This document shows, piece by piece, positions 17,441 to 25,624 of a stretch of DNA of 41,645 nucleotides. A program made the position numbers and the translations under genes. This DNA is from an uncultured Granulosicoccaceae bacterium (lineage in GTDB: Bacteria; Pseudomonadota; Gammaproteobacteria; Granulosicoccales; Granulosicoccaceae), in NCBI GenBank assembly GCA_938041955.1, contig CALISD010000083.1, positions 1 to 41,645 of the forward strand, written 5' to 3'. Numbering within the stretch: position 1 is the stretch's first letter; each line of letters begins with the position of its first letter. Under the pieces are notes generated by a model. It saw only the letters and a list, made by a program, of their open reading frames with translations. It was not told the origin of the DNA and did no database searches.

Positions 17441-19546
17441 CTAGTGAGTGAAAATCAATTCACGGTCGGTGTAGTCGGGGTTAAACCAATACGAATTCGT
17501 TTGCCCTCCGGAAGTTGCATAAGATGAAAACAATGTATAGGCACGACCAACATCACTATACTCTGTCGGGTACTCCCAACGAGTTCCCACTTCAAGTGCC
17601 CACGGCAGCCCTTGGCTTGTCTGGAAGAAAACACCCCTTGCAGGATCCGATACATCTTCTCCCGGCTGATCAAACAGCGTTGCATCAAACGCTTCAGTCG
17701 GCTCCTGATTCTTTAAGTGAATTTCATAGGCACGACCCGGTGCGGTAAAAAAGTGCCCCCCGTGCCATGCACCCGGTGTTGCAAAAAGGAATGGATCAAA
17801 TACACCCGATAGCGAAGCATCAACTTGCTCCAACATCGGTATTTCCGCTTCGAAAGTCATTTGGATCGACGAGCCGCAACCCGGTTCAGTACGAAAGTAC
17901 AGACAATGTTCGCCAGTTCCGGTGTAGTCCCAGAGGTTGTAGGTAGCAATCAAGATGGCCTCATCTCTACCCCCCTCAATCGGTTGGAAGTCAACCTCAC
18001 GGCCATTGATCTTATACACCACATTGGCGACATCAACCTGCGAGTGCTTGATTCCAGGTAGCCGAACACCAAAGCCATTGTGATAAGCCGCTCCAACTGC
18101 AGCAATCTCACCTTTGATGGTCACTTTTTTAATACCCGCTGCACCACGAACCACAGAGTTGCGCAAATACACAACAAGATCATTCATGTCGTAGTCACCT
18201 TCCAATGGCCAATTATCTTCAAAGGCCACTGTCGTCCATCCTGTAGCTGATGGATAGTGATTAACGGTAGCTTCCTTTTCTAGAATCTCGATTTCATAAT
18301 CTTCTACCTCACCATCCGCTACCCCGCCTTTGGGTTGCAGTCCTGTGCGTGACGAAAGCCTGAAGCGTGCCCAGGTTTTCCCCTGCTTCACCCCCGGAGG
18401 AATATCAACATAGACAGCCTGCTTTCCCGCCTCTACCGGGTAGTCATAAAGCACCTGGTCTTCGTAGTCAAAGACACCATCAGCTTCCAAATCAAACCAT
18501 GCACTTACATATCCTGCACCGCTAGAGTTAACAATAATTACCGCGCTTTCAGATTCAACGATACCTGTCGCGAACTGAATACCGTCTTCGTCATTGACAC
18601 CGTCGTTATCATCGTCCGAAAGAGGAAACGCGGCGCTATCTGCCTCACCATCTACAAATTCACCTAGACGCAGAGTGCTACCAGACGCCAGACCATGTCG
18701 GGCACCGTTACTTTCCAGGTAAGTACCGTAGGAGTCAGGCGCATCACCGAAATCTATTTGCGTATCAGACGCATCAATGACTGCTGCAGTAGCGCAACGT
18801 GAACCATCATTAATACTGGACGAAGGACCGGATGCGAACAACTCAGCCGTATAGTCCGCCTTACCTACAGGAATGCGAAATATAGACCCATCATAGTTGC
18901 GACTGACATACAGATTGCCGTCCGGGTCGAAATAAGCAGCACCGAATCCGCCCCTTTCACCAACGTTTGACAAAATTGCACTATCACCAGTTTCCGGATC
19001 AAAACGATAGAGCTGACCGCTGCTACTGACAGCGTACCCCAATCCGTCTGCAGGGTTTATCGCCATATCGGCGATTGACATAGACAACGTGCTGCCATCC
19101 ACTATACGACGCATCTCAAGGTAGTCCGAAGCCTCCGGGTCTAGTTGAATTGCATAGAGGCCGTAGCCTGAACCTCTGCGATAGACGTAGTAGTGATTAT
19201 TGCTCGGGTGAACATCACCCACATAAAAATTCGCTTCTGATATATTATCTACCTGAAGCGGCTCAACTGTAAAATCACTATGGACTCGTACGGGCAATCC
19301 ATATTCATACCCCCAGCCATAAATGTATTGATCAACAGGATTAAAACCGAGGCCATTCACAGCTCTGGTAGTGCCCATGCTTTCGGCTTGTATTCTATAA
19401 TCGCCAGTGACCAGGTTTACCGCATACGTTTGGGCGACTGATCCTTGGGTCAAAAAAGCCTGCGCTGGACAAGTGTCAAACGGTGCGCTCCATGCACTTT
19501 GCGCAAACAGGAGAAATGGAACAGCAAAAAGTGTTCTCATAAACAT
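17441..19546 (-). CDS. LruC domain exoprotein
   Basis: A secreted protein of about 701 residues from ATG 19546, preceded by TTGGAAACT; ATG 19540 is also possible, and the frame continues upstream to 19609 without support. The signal peptide is RTLFAVPFLLFAQSAWSA. Residues about 25-270 look like a beta-propeller-type domain (repeated short motifs such as GFNPVDQYIYGWG and YFDPDGNLYVSRN). A GDAPDSYGTY/DGEADS/DDDNDGVNDEDG segment common in bacterial exoproteins follows. The C-terminal half has the LruC (DUF4842-like) pattern: AFEDNWPLEGDYDMNDLVVY, an acidic probable calcium-binding motif, then HNGFGVRLPG. LruC proteins were named in Leptospira, where the function is poorly known. No C-terminal anchor is visible. 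The gene is translationally close to its lipoprotein partner. Confidence 0.88.
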   Translation of the reverse strand: MFMRTLFAVPFLLFAQSAWSAPFDTCPAQAFLTQGSVAQTYAVNLVTGDYRIQAESMGTTRAVNGLGFNPVDQYIYGWGYEYGLPVRVHSDFTVEPLQVDNISEANFYVGDVHPSNNHYYVYRRGSGYGLYAIQLDPEASDYLEMRRIVDGSTLSMSIADMAINPADGLGYAVSSSGQLYRFDPETGDSAILSNVGERGGFGAAYFDPDGNLYVSRNYDGSIFRIPVGKADYTAELFASGPSSSINDGSRCATAAVIDASDTQIDFGDAPDSYGTYLESNGARHGLASGSTLRLGEFVDGEADSAAFPLSDDDNDGVNDEDGIQFATGIVESESAVIIVNSSGAGYVSAWFDLEADGVFDYEDQVLYDYPVEAGKQAVYVDIPPGVKQGKTWARFRLSSRTGLQPKGGVADGEVEDYEIEILEKEATVNHYPSATGWTTVAFEDNWPLEGDYDMNDLVVYLRNSVVRGAAGIKKVTIKGEIAAVGAAYHNGFGVRLPGIKHSQVDVANVVYKINGREVDFQPIEGGRDEAILIATYNLWDYTGTGEHCLYFRTEPGCGSSIQMTFEAEIPMLEQVDASLSGVFDPFLFATPGAWHGGHFFTAPGRAYEIHLKNQEPTEAFDATLFDQPGEDVSDPARGVFFQTSQGLPWALEVGTRWEYPTEYSDVGRAYTLFSSYATSGGQTNSYWFNPDYTDRELIFTH

Positions 19547-19657
19547 AGTTTCCAAGTAGAGTGGAAAGAGAATAGGTACCCAATTATATTGGGCAGGAAC
19601 ACAATCCATGCGTTCTGGGCAGACCTAATGCACAACTGATTTTAGGTACGACCGTTA

Positions 19658-20401
19658 CTACAATTTTCGATGGATATAGCGGATTCTGAAGAGGTCAAGG
19701 AACATCGTGAATGAGTCATTTATCAATGACAGCGTTGAACCTTCTTCGTGGTGCCACTTAACGGGTACTTCTGCGATTTTATAACCAAGCTTATTTGCTA
19801 TGTGCAAGTGCTCCACATCAAAACAAAAACCGAAAGTCTTCTGTTTTAACGCAATCTCTCTTGCTACTTCACGGCGGTAGGCTTTGAAACCGCACTGACT
19901 GTCTTTAACATTCAACAACCGCAGGCTACGCGCAAAAAAATTGAATCCCCGACTTAACAGAATTCTAATTGCCGTTCTTCCCTGAACACTGGAATTTTCT
20001 AAGTTTCTAGATCCAATAACCATGTCGTACCCATCGTCAAACTTCTCTAATAGCTTTGTGAGTTCAGAGATCGGCGTAGCATTATCTGCATCCGAAAAGA
20101 CAATAATGTCACCCTTTGCCATGAGAAGGCCTTTTGCGATGGAATAGCCTTTGCCTACATTCTTTACGTTTTCTTCTATCCCCCCTGTAGATTGGGATTT
20201 ACATTCAGCGCCATAGATATCGACCACTCTGACAACTTCTGTAGTTAAATCGTCACTTCCATCGTCAATTACTAAGACGTCCGCCTCAAAATCCTGAGAA
20301 CTCAGGAAATCTTTGATCTCATACAATGAAGACGCAATGCGTTCTTGTTCGTTAAAAACCGGTATAACAACCGTGACGCTAGGTTTTTTCATTTTTTGCA
20401 T
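19658..20401 (-). CDS. GT2 glycosyltransferase, polyprenyl/dolichyl-phosphate sugar synthase-like
   Basis: This is a soluble GT-A-fold enzyme of about 247 residues from ATG 20401; the frame extends to 20449 but that would deeply overlap the upstream gene, and ATG 20392 is an alternative. It opens with VTVVIPVFNEQERI, and has VIDDGSDD, VGKGYSIAKGLLMAKGD and a DxD motif in FSDADNATP. The GSRNLENSSVQGR and DSQCGFKAYRR segments are typical of the Alg5/DPM1/GtrB-like GT2 subgroup that moves a sugar from a nucleotide onto a polyprenyl phosphate. Unlike ArnC or GtrB it has no C-terminal membrane helices. It overlaps the upstream SMR gene by 23 nt, implying coupled translation, and should supply the lipid-linked donor for the GT-C enzyme (inference). 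Confidence 0.85.
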   Translation of the reverse strand: MQKMKKPSVTVVIPVFNEQERIASSLYEIKDFLSSQDFEADVLVIDDGSDDLTTEVVRVVDIYGAECKSQSTGGIEENVKNVGKGYSIAKGLLMAKGDIIVFSDADNATPISELTKLLEKFDDGYDMVIGSRNLENSSVQGRTAIRILLSRGFNFFARSLRLLNVKDSQCGFKAYRREVAREIALKQKTFGFCFDVEHLHIANKLGYKIAEVPVKWHHEEGSTLSLINDSFTMFLDLFRIRYIHRKL

Positions 20402-20795
20402 AACGAAACCATCCAAGTGGTTTTCTGGTTTGAGCCGCAAGTGAAACACCGGCTATGATTAAGGCCATTCCAACAGTCTTTTGCCAGGTGATGCTTTCCT
20501 CCATACCAGGCCAGTAAAACGCGCCGACATAGACAATCAGATATCCAAGACCAATCAACGGGTAGGCAAAGCTCAGCTCGAACCTCTTCAAAGCTATAAT
20601 CCACGCCGGTACAGCGGCGATGTAGCAAGCAAGCCCGCAAAAAAGCATCAAAGCAGACTTTGGCGAAGACCAAATTCCGCCGACCATAGACAATACCGAC
20701 TCCGCCTGCATTCCTTGCAGCCCTGCCTTCATTAATAACTGCCCCACAGCCCCGCTCACCACCGAAAAAATCAGTGCAGCGAGGCTGAAATTCAT
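20379..20795 (-). CDS. SMR/EamA-type four-helix membrane protein, second of a pair (ArnF-like)
   Basis: A protein of about 138 residues from ATG 20795, 8 nt after the stop of the partner gene; the longer frame to 20888 lies within the partner and is unlikely. Four membrane helices are evident, with GQLLMKAG in helix 1 and FELSFAYPLIGLGYLIVYVG around helix 3, the hallmark of small multidrug resistance and ArnE/ArnF flippase subunits. In aminoarabinose modification ArnE and ArnF together flip a lipid-linked sugar across the inner membrane. Sequential coding with the next SMR gene and with a GT2 enzyme supports a heterodimeric flippase for a lipid-linked sugar. Substrate specificity cannot be read. 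Confidence 0.82.
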   Translation of the reverse strand: MNFSLAALIFSVVSGAVGQLLMKAGLQGMQAESVLSMVGGIWSSPKSALMLFCGLACYIAAVPAWIIALKRFELSFAYPLIGLGYLIVYVGAFYWPGMEESITWQKTVGMALIIAGVSLAAQTRKPLGWFRYAKNEKT

Positions 20796-20803
20796 TCGCT
20801 TGT

Positions 20804-21166
20804 CTAAGCTACCAGTAAACATATTCCTGCCATAATAGACAACGCACCTATCCAGCGGTGCGCAGGAATCGACTCCTGAAACATCCACCTTGCACTCAAC
20901 ATAACAATCACATAATTAATACTCAGCAGAGGATAGGCAATGCTCACTGGCATCCTGTGCAATACAATCAGCCACAACAACAACCCACTACTCAGAAGCA
21001 GGCCGGTGATGATAATATCTTTGCTTAACAAGCTTGCATTTTTTCGTTTTGACTGACCTTGGCGGGACACCAGATTGATCGCTGCACGCTTCTGGAAAAT
21101 CTGTGCAGCACTGGTGCAAAGTATGGTCGATGCCAGCAAAACCAGTGTAGTTATCGACCATTGCAC
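20804..21166 (-). CDS. SMR-type four-helix membrane protein, first of a pair (ArnE-like)
   Basis: A 120-residue protein starting at a GTG (an in-frame stop precedes it, so no earlier start is possible). Helix 1 carries AAQIFQKRAA; the third region has MPVSIAYPLLSINYVIVM, the same S-x-AYPL motif as its partner. It has four predicted helices with a short basic loop (RQGQSKRKNA) after helix 1. Its stop is 8 nt before the next SMR gene. Two unequal SMR paralogues in tandem usually form an antiparallel heterodimer (EbrAB, ArnEF). Here the glycosyltransferase neighbours favour lipid-linked sugar flipping over drug efflux. Confidence 0.82.
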   Translation of the reverse strand: MQWSITTLVLLASTILCTSAAQIFQKRAAINLVSRQGQSKRKNASLLSKDIIITGLLLSSGLLLWLIVLHRMPVSIAYPLLSINYVIVMLSARWMFQESIPAHRWIGALSIMAGICLLVA

Positions 21167-21290
21167 GATGAGTCATTCCAAGTACCGCCCACAGGAGCCG
21201 GCACTAACGGCAGACGTATTGCAAACTTAATTGACTTGTGGCGAATATTACTAATGCCCTGGCGGGCCGAATAATACAGGAAGTGTGAAG

Positions 21291-22781
21291 CTATTCTCCT
21301 GATAGCTGGTACAACGTCAAAATTCCCGTCTTGTTCGTGGTCATTACTGAAGAGAGTTCGTAAGACTCTTCATAATGTGTAATATATCCACGTTGTAAAA
21401 GTATTGATCGGTACTCACTATTTTTATCCGGGTGAATGGTATCAGTCAGAAGTACTGTATTGAATTTTCTATCCCACAATGCATCCAAAACATCCTGATG
21501 GGAATGGACTCCGTCTTTGTTGTTGTCCAGCCAGTTGGTTTCACTGATCTGCTCCTGTGGCATCTCATCAAATGCAAGGTAGCGAAACAGATAGGGGTCC
21601 TCACTTAATATCTTGGAACTACCTGGTAAACGATTTTTCTGCAAATGAGTGAGCAAGCCCTGCATGCTCGGGTAACCAGACTCCATACCCTTAAGCAGGT
21701 AGACATTCAACAGCCCATAGGAGAATAAAAGCGCAACTAAAAATACTGGAATGGATCGAATACTCGTAGCTTGTGAATGGATATTTAACCGATAGTGATC
21801 ATAAATTCGTGTCATCAACCATGCTGCACCACTCACCAGAAAGAATAGTGAGAAATTCAAATGCTTGTATAGGGATATCAGGTTTTTACTTTGCAGGTGG
21901 TACAAAAGCAAGGGGCAGGAAAAAACCAAAAGCAAACTGAGAATTTTAGTCTGAGCACTGTAATTGTATGAACGTAATGAATGATAAATGGCTATCAAGG
22001 TTAGCAGCAAAGGAAGTCCTGTATAGTATGCCGCACGATACAGGATATCATTGAGCGTCGTGTTCTCACCGTGCGTTCCACTAATTTGCACCTGATATAA
22101 AACCTGCAATTCCCCCCAGTGCATGAATAAATAACCTGCTATTCCCAAGGTAAGCATAGCGCCGCCCACCATAGCAATCACTGGTGCTACAAACAGCATA
22201 ACAAGCCCAAGGAATGGCAGGTACGCGACAGTGGTGTACTTCGCCAATACTGCACCGAGTAAAAGCACGATGCCACAACACAGGTGAATATAGCGATATC
22301 GCGGCGATGTATCTGAGCTATCCGATTTGCAGCTTCGCAGTAGCGGCATCATTGCTAACGAGAAGAAGGTAAAACTCACCACATCATAACTTGCCAGACG
22401 GCTGATAAAAATATGACCCGCCGAGACAGCCATTATAAGAGTGGCTAAAAAAGCAATTCTGTGCGATTGCCATAGTTCTTTGTTAAACAGGTAGAGCCCA
22501 ACCAAAGAAAGCAACCCGAGCAGCGCCGCCACGCCACGAGCCCCGACAAGCCCTCCGAAACCTGCCTCTCCCCAACCCAAGATGTACCAGCTGATGTTGG
22601 AGCCAAAAATATAAGTATGAGTCGGCCAATCCAAGCCAGCCAGCAAAGTTTTAGCCACGAATAAATAGCCATATTCGTCCATATGCCCGGCAAGGAACCC
22701 AAGCCGGGCACGCTGCCACGTAGCGACGAGTACAGTGACACCTATACACACCACTAACAGAATATGAACTGCTTTTCTCAA
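21291..22781 (-). CDS. GT-C membrane glycosyltransferase (ArnT/GT39/GT83-like)
   Basis: A 496-residue polytopic inner-membrane protein with a first helix at about 5-22 and a periplasmic loop carrying HMDEYGY (Asp35, Glu36). That is the acidic catalytic position expected in ArnT and protein O-mannosyltransferase-like enzymes that use polyprenyl-linked sugar donors. About ten more hydrophobic segments follow, with a C-terminal soluble domain at about 370-496. Motifs HIFISRLASYD (about 127) and GVAALLGLLSL are typical of the PMT_2 superfamily. It is encoded just upstream of the SMR pair (124-nt gap), completing donor synthesis, flipping and transfer. The acceptor could be a glycan, a lipid or an exported protein such as LruC; the sequence does not decide. 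Confidence 0.83.
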   Translation of the reverse strand: MRKAVHILLVVCIGVTVLVATWQRARLGFLAGHMDEYGYLFVAKTLLAGLDWPTHTYIFGSNISWYILGWGEAGFGGLVGARGVAALLGLLSLVGLYLFNKELWQSHRIAFLATLIMAVSAGHIFISRLASYDVVSFTFFSLAMMPLLRSCKSDSSDTSPRYRYIHLCCGIVLLLGAVLAKYTTVAYLPFLGLVMLFVAPVIAMVGGAMLTLGIAGYLFMHWGELQVLYQVQISGTHGENTTLNDILYRAAYYTGLPLLLTLIAIYHSLRSYNYSAQTKILSLLLVFSCPLLLYHLQSKNLISLYKHLNFSLFFLVSGAAWLMTRIYDHYRLNIHSQATSIRSIPVFLVALLFSYGLLNVYLLKGMESGYPSMQGLLTHLQKNRLPGSSKILSEDPYLFRYLAFDEMPQEQISETNWLDNNKDGVHSHQDVLDALWDRKFNTVLLTDTIHPDKNSEYRSILLQRGYITHYEESYELSSVMTTNKTGILTLYQLSGE

Positions 22782-22888
22782 ACCGTGTTTTACACCTTAC
22801 TTATCGCCGCGGACTTGTTCGTTTTACAAATTTACAAACCACGAAAAATATGAACACCCACCATGAGTGTAAATAGACAAAAGAGCAA

Positions 22889-23698
22889 TCAATCACGATA
22901 CCGGGCTTCCACTGCGGCACGAAAGGTACGGCTGACGGGAACCGATTTTCCATCCTGCAGCAAAAGCTTAATGCCCTGCCCTTTTACCACCAAAGATTTT
23001 ACAGCAGCATGCGCCACCCAATGAGAGCGATGTACCTGCATCCCCAGTTCAGAGGGAATTTGCCGCACAGCGTCCGAGAAACGATACAAGACCATACGCG
23101 CTTCCGAATCAGTGACCACTCGAACATAGTGTTCCTGCGCTTCAATAGAATAAATATTGCCATCCAGCGCAGGCTCTATCGATTCGAAAAAGCCTGCTAA
23201 TTTTTCATCAATTGCCACTGTGGCGGCATGAGTTAGCGGCACTGATGCATCATTACACCGTGACTCTGCTTTAGCAGGAATTAATCGTGGTAGTAGTAAC
23301 AACAGACAAAGCGCCAAGTGATTATCGAGTAGATAAATCAATTCCATACCAAAAGCCTTCGCTCTTGATTGTGGCGATTGCACAGCACCGTTGAGACCAA
23401 GCTCCGGCAGCCCGACAATCAAATCAAACGCAGTAATTGCGAGAGTAAACGGCACAAGGCTAATAAGAATGGCAGTCAGGAAAAGCCCCGATCTTGACAA
23501 CCACGGTTCGAGGTAATACTCGACAGCAAACAGCACCGCGATAAACAAACCGGTCTCAATTAACACACGGCACAACCAATAGAGGTAGCTGCCGGCCACA
23601 CCGAACGAGGCCGCCGGTCCGATCTGGTGAGCTGCAAGAAGTATGGCCGCAAGCACTGCGATTAGAGCAACCCAATATTCACTTAAATCATGTTTCAT
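22889..23698 (-). CDS. Membrane-bound LytTR-type transcription regulator
   Basis: A 269-residue one-component regulator. The N-terminal half (about 9-142) has four hydrophobic segments, with no receiver domain. The C-terminal 100 residues are a LytTR DNA-binding domain: NIYSIEAQEHYVRVVTD, FSDAVRQIP, MQVHRSHWVAHAAVKSLVVK and GKSVPVSRTFRAAVEARYRD, matching the family's QVHRSxWVN and LPVSR signatures. DNA binding while tethered to the membrane is inferred. It lies first in the minus-strand block, 107 nt before the GT-C gene, and divergent from the lectin-like gene, so either side could be its target. No clear Shine-Dalgarno precedes ATG 23698. Confidence 0.85.
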   Translation of the reverse strand: MKHDLSEYWVALIAVLAAILLAAHQIGPAASFGVAGSYLYWLCRVLIETGLFIAVLFAVEYYLEPWLSRSGLFLTAILISLVPFTLAITAFDLIVGLPELGLNGAVQSPQSRAKAFGMELIYLLDNHLALCLLLLLPRLIPAKAESRCNDASVPLTHAATVAIDEKLAGFFESIEPALDGNIYSIEAQEHYVRVVTDSEARMVLYRFSDAVRQIPSELGMQVHRSHWVAHAAVKSLVVKGQGIKLLLQDGKSVPVSRTFRAAVEARYRD

Positions 23699-23815
23699 CT
23701 GGTGCGTTCACTCATGCTTCTTGAATGAATATTCAGCACATAATTCTTTGATTTAATGAGCTTTTCCAAATGATTTTTCATTACAAAATAACACACGGAT
23801 GCAACTGGCGAAACA

Positions 23816-23854
23816 ATCGGTGAAATCCCCTCACCTGCTTACCGATTTACCGAT
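23816..23854. promoter_or_regulatory. ACCGAT hexamer cluster, candidate regulator sites
   Basis: ACCGAT occurs at 23841-23846 and 23849-23854 as a close direct repeat and inverted as ATCGGT at 23816-23821, all in the 203-bp divergent region between the LytTR gene and the lectin-like gene. LytTR proteins bind direct repeats, though with about 21-bp spacing, so the assignment is weak. Confidence 0.2.
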
Positions 23855-23901
23855 AATCGACACACGCCATCCGGCGAAACAACGAAACCTAAGGATACAA
23901 C

Positions 23902-24546
23902 ATGAAGCTGCCACTAGTCGCAACACTTGGCCTTACCGCCGCTCTTACATTACCAGTACAAGCGCAAGACCAGGATATGAGTTTCTTCATCACGAGCGTC
24001 GGTTCAGGTAACGGCGCCGATCTGGGTGGATTGGAGGGCGCGGACGCTCACTGCAGTAAGTTGGCAACAGCTGCCGGGGTTGAGGGAAAAATATGGGCCG
24101 CCTATTTAAGCACGCAGGAAGATGGTCAGCGAGGTGTTTCAGCTCGCGATAGAATTGGCCAAGGCCCATGGCACAACGCCAAGGGTGAATTGATCGCCGA
24201 AGATCTCGACCAACTGCATCTATCGCCCAATATTGTCAAAACAACCGCACTCGATGAGAACGGCAATCTGATCAATGGTCGAGGGGACAAACCCAACCAG
24301 CACGACATTCTCACAGGCACCATGTCTGACGGCACAGCTTACTTCCCGCGCGAAGCTGAAGACCGTACATGCAGCAACTGGACTAGCTCTGGTGAAGGTA
24401 GTGCAACAGTCGGACACCATGATCGCCACGGTGGTGGTAACACCTCATGGAATGCCGCACATAACTCGCGCGGCTGCTCTCAGGATGATTTAACCAAAAC
24501 CGGCGGTTCCGGACTCTTTATGTGTTTCGCTACTGACAATAAGTAA
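23902..24546 (+). CDS. Secreted lectin-like protein (endostatin/C-type-lectin-like fold)
   Basis: A 214-residue exported protein: AAGGA precedes the ATG, and the signal peptide ends near PVQA/QDQ (about 21). The mature part has MSFFITSVGSGNGADLGGL, GADAHCSKLA, ARDRIGQGPWHNA, NGRGDKPNQHDILTGT, CSNWTSS and SRGCSQDDL. This combination is familiar from bacterial secreted proteins annotated as lectins, related to the collagenase NC10/endostatin fold. Four cysteines (first at Cys51) probably form two disulfides. It is single-domain, without anchor, so periplasmic or released. The next gene starts 43 nt later on the same strand and is probably cotranscribed. Confidence 0.82.
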   Translation: MKLPLVATLGLTAALTLPVQAQDQDMSFFITSVGSGNGADLGGLEGADAHCSKLATAAGVEGKIWAAYLSTQEDGQRGVSARDRIGQGPWHNAKGELIAEDLDQLHLSPNIVKTTALDENGNLINGRGDKPNQHDILTGTMSDGTAYFPREAEDRTCSNWTSSGEGSATVGHHDRHGGGNTSWNAAHNSRGCSQDDLTKTGGSGLFMCFATDNK

Positions 24547-24589
24547 GGATACGATCCCCTTCAACACTACGACTACACCTGGGAATTCC

Positions 24590-25402
24590 ATGCAGAAACC
24601 ACTTATCTGTGCTGCACTTACCTGTCTGCTGCAGGTAAACAGCGCACTTGCAGAACAGTACGCTCGATTTTCCTATTTAGGCGCTGAGCACTATGGGGTA
24701 GTGCAAGGGGATCACATTCAACTATTGGAAGCCGGCTTATTTCCATTATCGAAACGGCTTGATACAACTGTATCTATCGAAGATGTTGATTGGCTGCCCC
24801 CCACAGACGCAAAAAAAGTATTTGCAGTGGGTAAAAATTTTTCAAGTCATATAGCTTCAAGAGCCAGTGGCCCACCGCCGATATTTCCGAAACTACCCAG
24901 CGCCCTGACAGGACACAACACCCATATTACGCTGCCGGCAGACGCCACCAATGTGCATTTCGAAGGGGAGATGGTTCTGGTCATTGGCAAACGCGCAAAG
25001 AACATCACCGAAGCACAAGCCGGAGATTATATATTTGGAATCACTGTCGGCAACGATCTAACAGAGCGTAGCTGGCAACGCAAAGACTTACAGTGGTTAC
25101 GAGCAAAGGCGACAGATGGCTTTGGACCCGTAGGACCCGTCATTGAGCGTGCTGTTGACTATAACAACGTAGTCATTACCACCCGGGTAAATGGCAAGAT
25201 CGTACAACAAGAGAGCACAAAAAACATGATCCACAAACCAGCCAAGGTAGTGAGCTACCTAAGCCGGTACTTTTCGCTTGAACCCGGTGATTTAATTTTC
25301 ATGGGAACACCGGGACGAACCCATTCATTAAAGCATAACGACGAGATAACTGTTAATTTAGAAGGGGTAGGCACACTATCAAACAGGATAAAAAAGCCGT
25401 AA
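24590..25402 (+). CDS. Fumarylacetoacetate hydrolase-fold protein with a signal peptide
   Basis: A 270-residue member of the FAH superfamily, which hydrolyses or decarboxylates 1,3-diketo and related carboxylates using Mg or Ca. The divalent-metal residues are intact: FEGE (Glu125, Glu127) and GNDLTERSWQ (Asp156), plus Lys173 in WLRAKATDGFGPVGP, and FMGTPG near the end. The unusual part is the N-terminus, LICAALTCLLQVNSALA followed by EQYARF, a convincing Sec signal peptide (cleavage about 21/22). It replaces nothing, since the usual N-terminal FAH beta domain follows. Almost all FAH proteins are cytosolic, so a periplasmic enzyme is implied. It follows the lectin-like gene by 43 nt. Confidence 0.88.
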   Translation: MQKPLICAALTCLLQVNSALAEQYARFSYLGAEHYGVVQGDHIQLLEAGLFPLSKRLDTTVSIEDVDWLPPTDAKKVFAVGKNFSSHIASRASGPPPIFPKLPSALTGHNTHITLPADATNVHFEGEMVLVIGKRAKNITEAQAGDYIFGITVGNDLTERSWQRKDLQWLRAKATDGFGPVGPVIERAVDYNNVVITTRVNGKIVQQESTKNMIHKPAKVVSYLSRYFSLEPGDLIFMGTPGRTHSLKHNDEITVNLEGVGTLSNRIKKP

Positions 25403-25624
25403 TCGCATACCTCTATCTCTGTGTTTTCGATTCTATTGCACGCCTGTTGATAGCGTTAGCCGCCGATAGCCCGCTACACACCTTACTTGCACCGGCTCAA
25501 CCGTAATAGATTAGGCTCAAGTTGAATTCAGCGGATACCCCACACAACTGGTAACTCCCGAAGTTAGACCGATTCATCGGGATGCGGTAAAGTCGTCAAC
25601 TCACTTTTTTGAAAAGATCTATAT

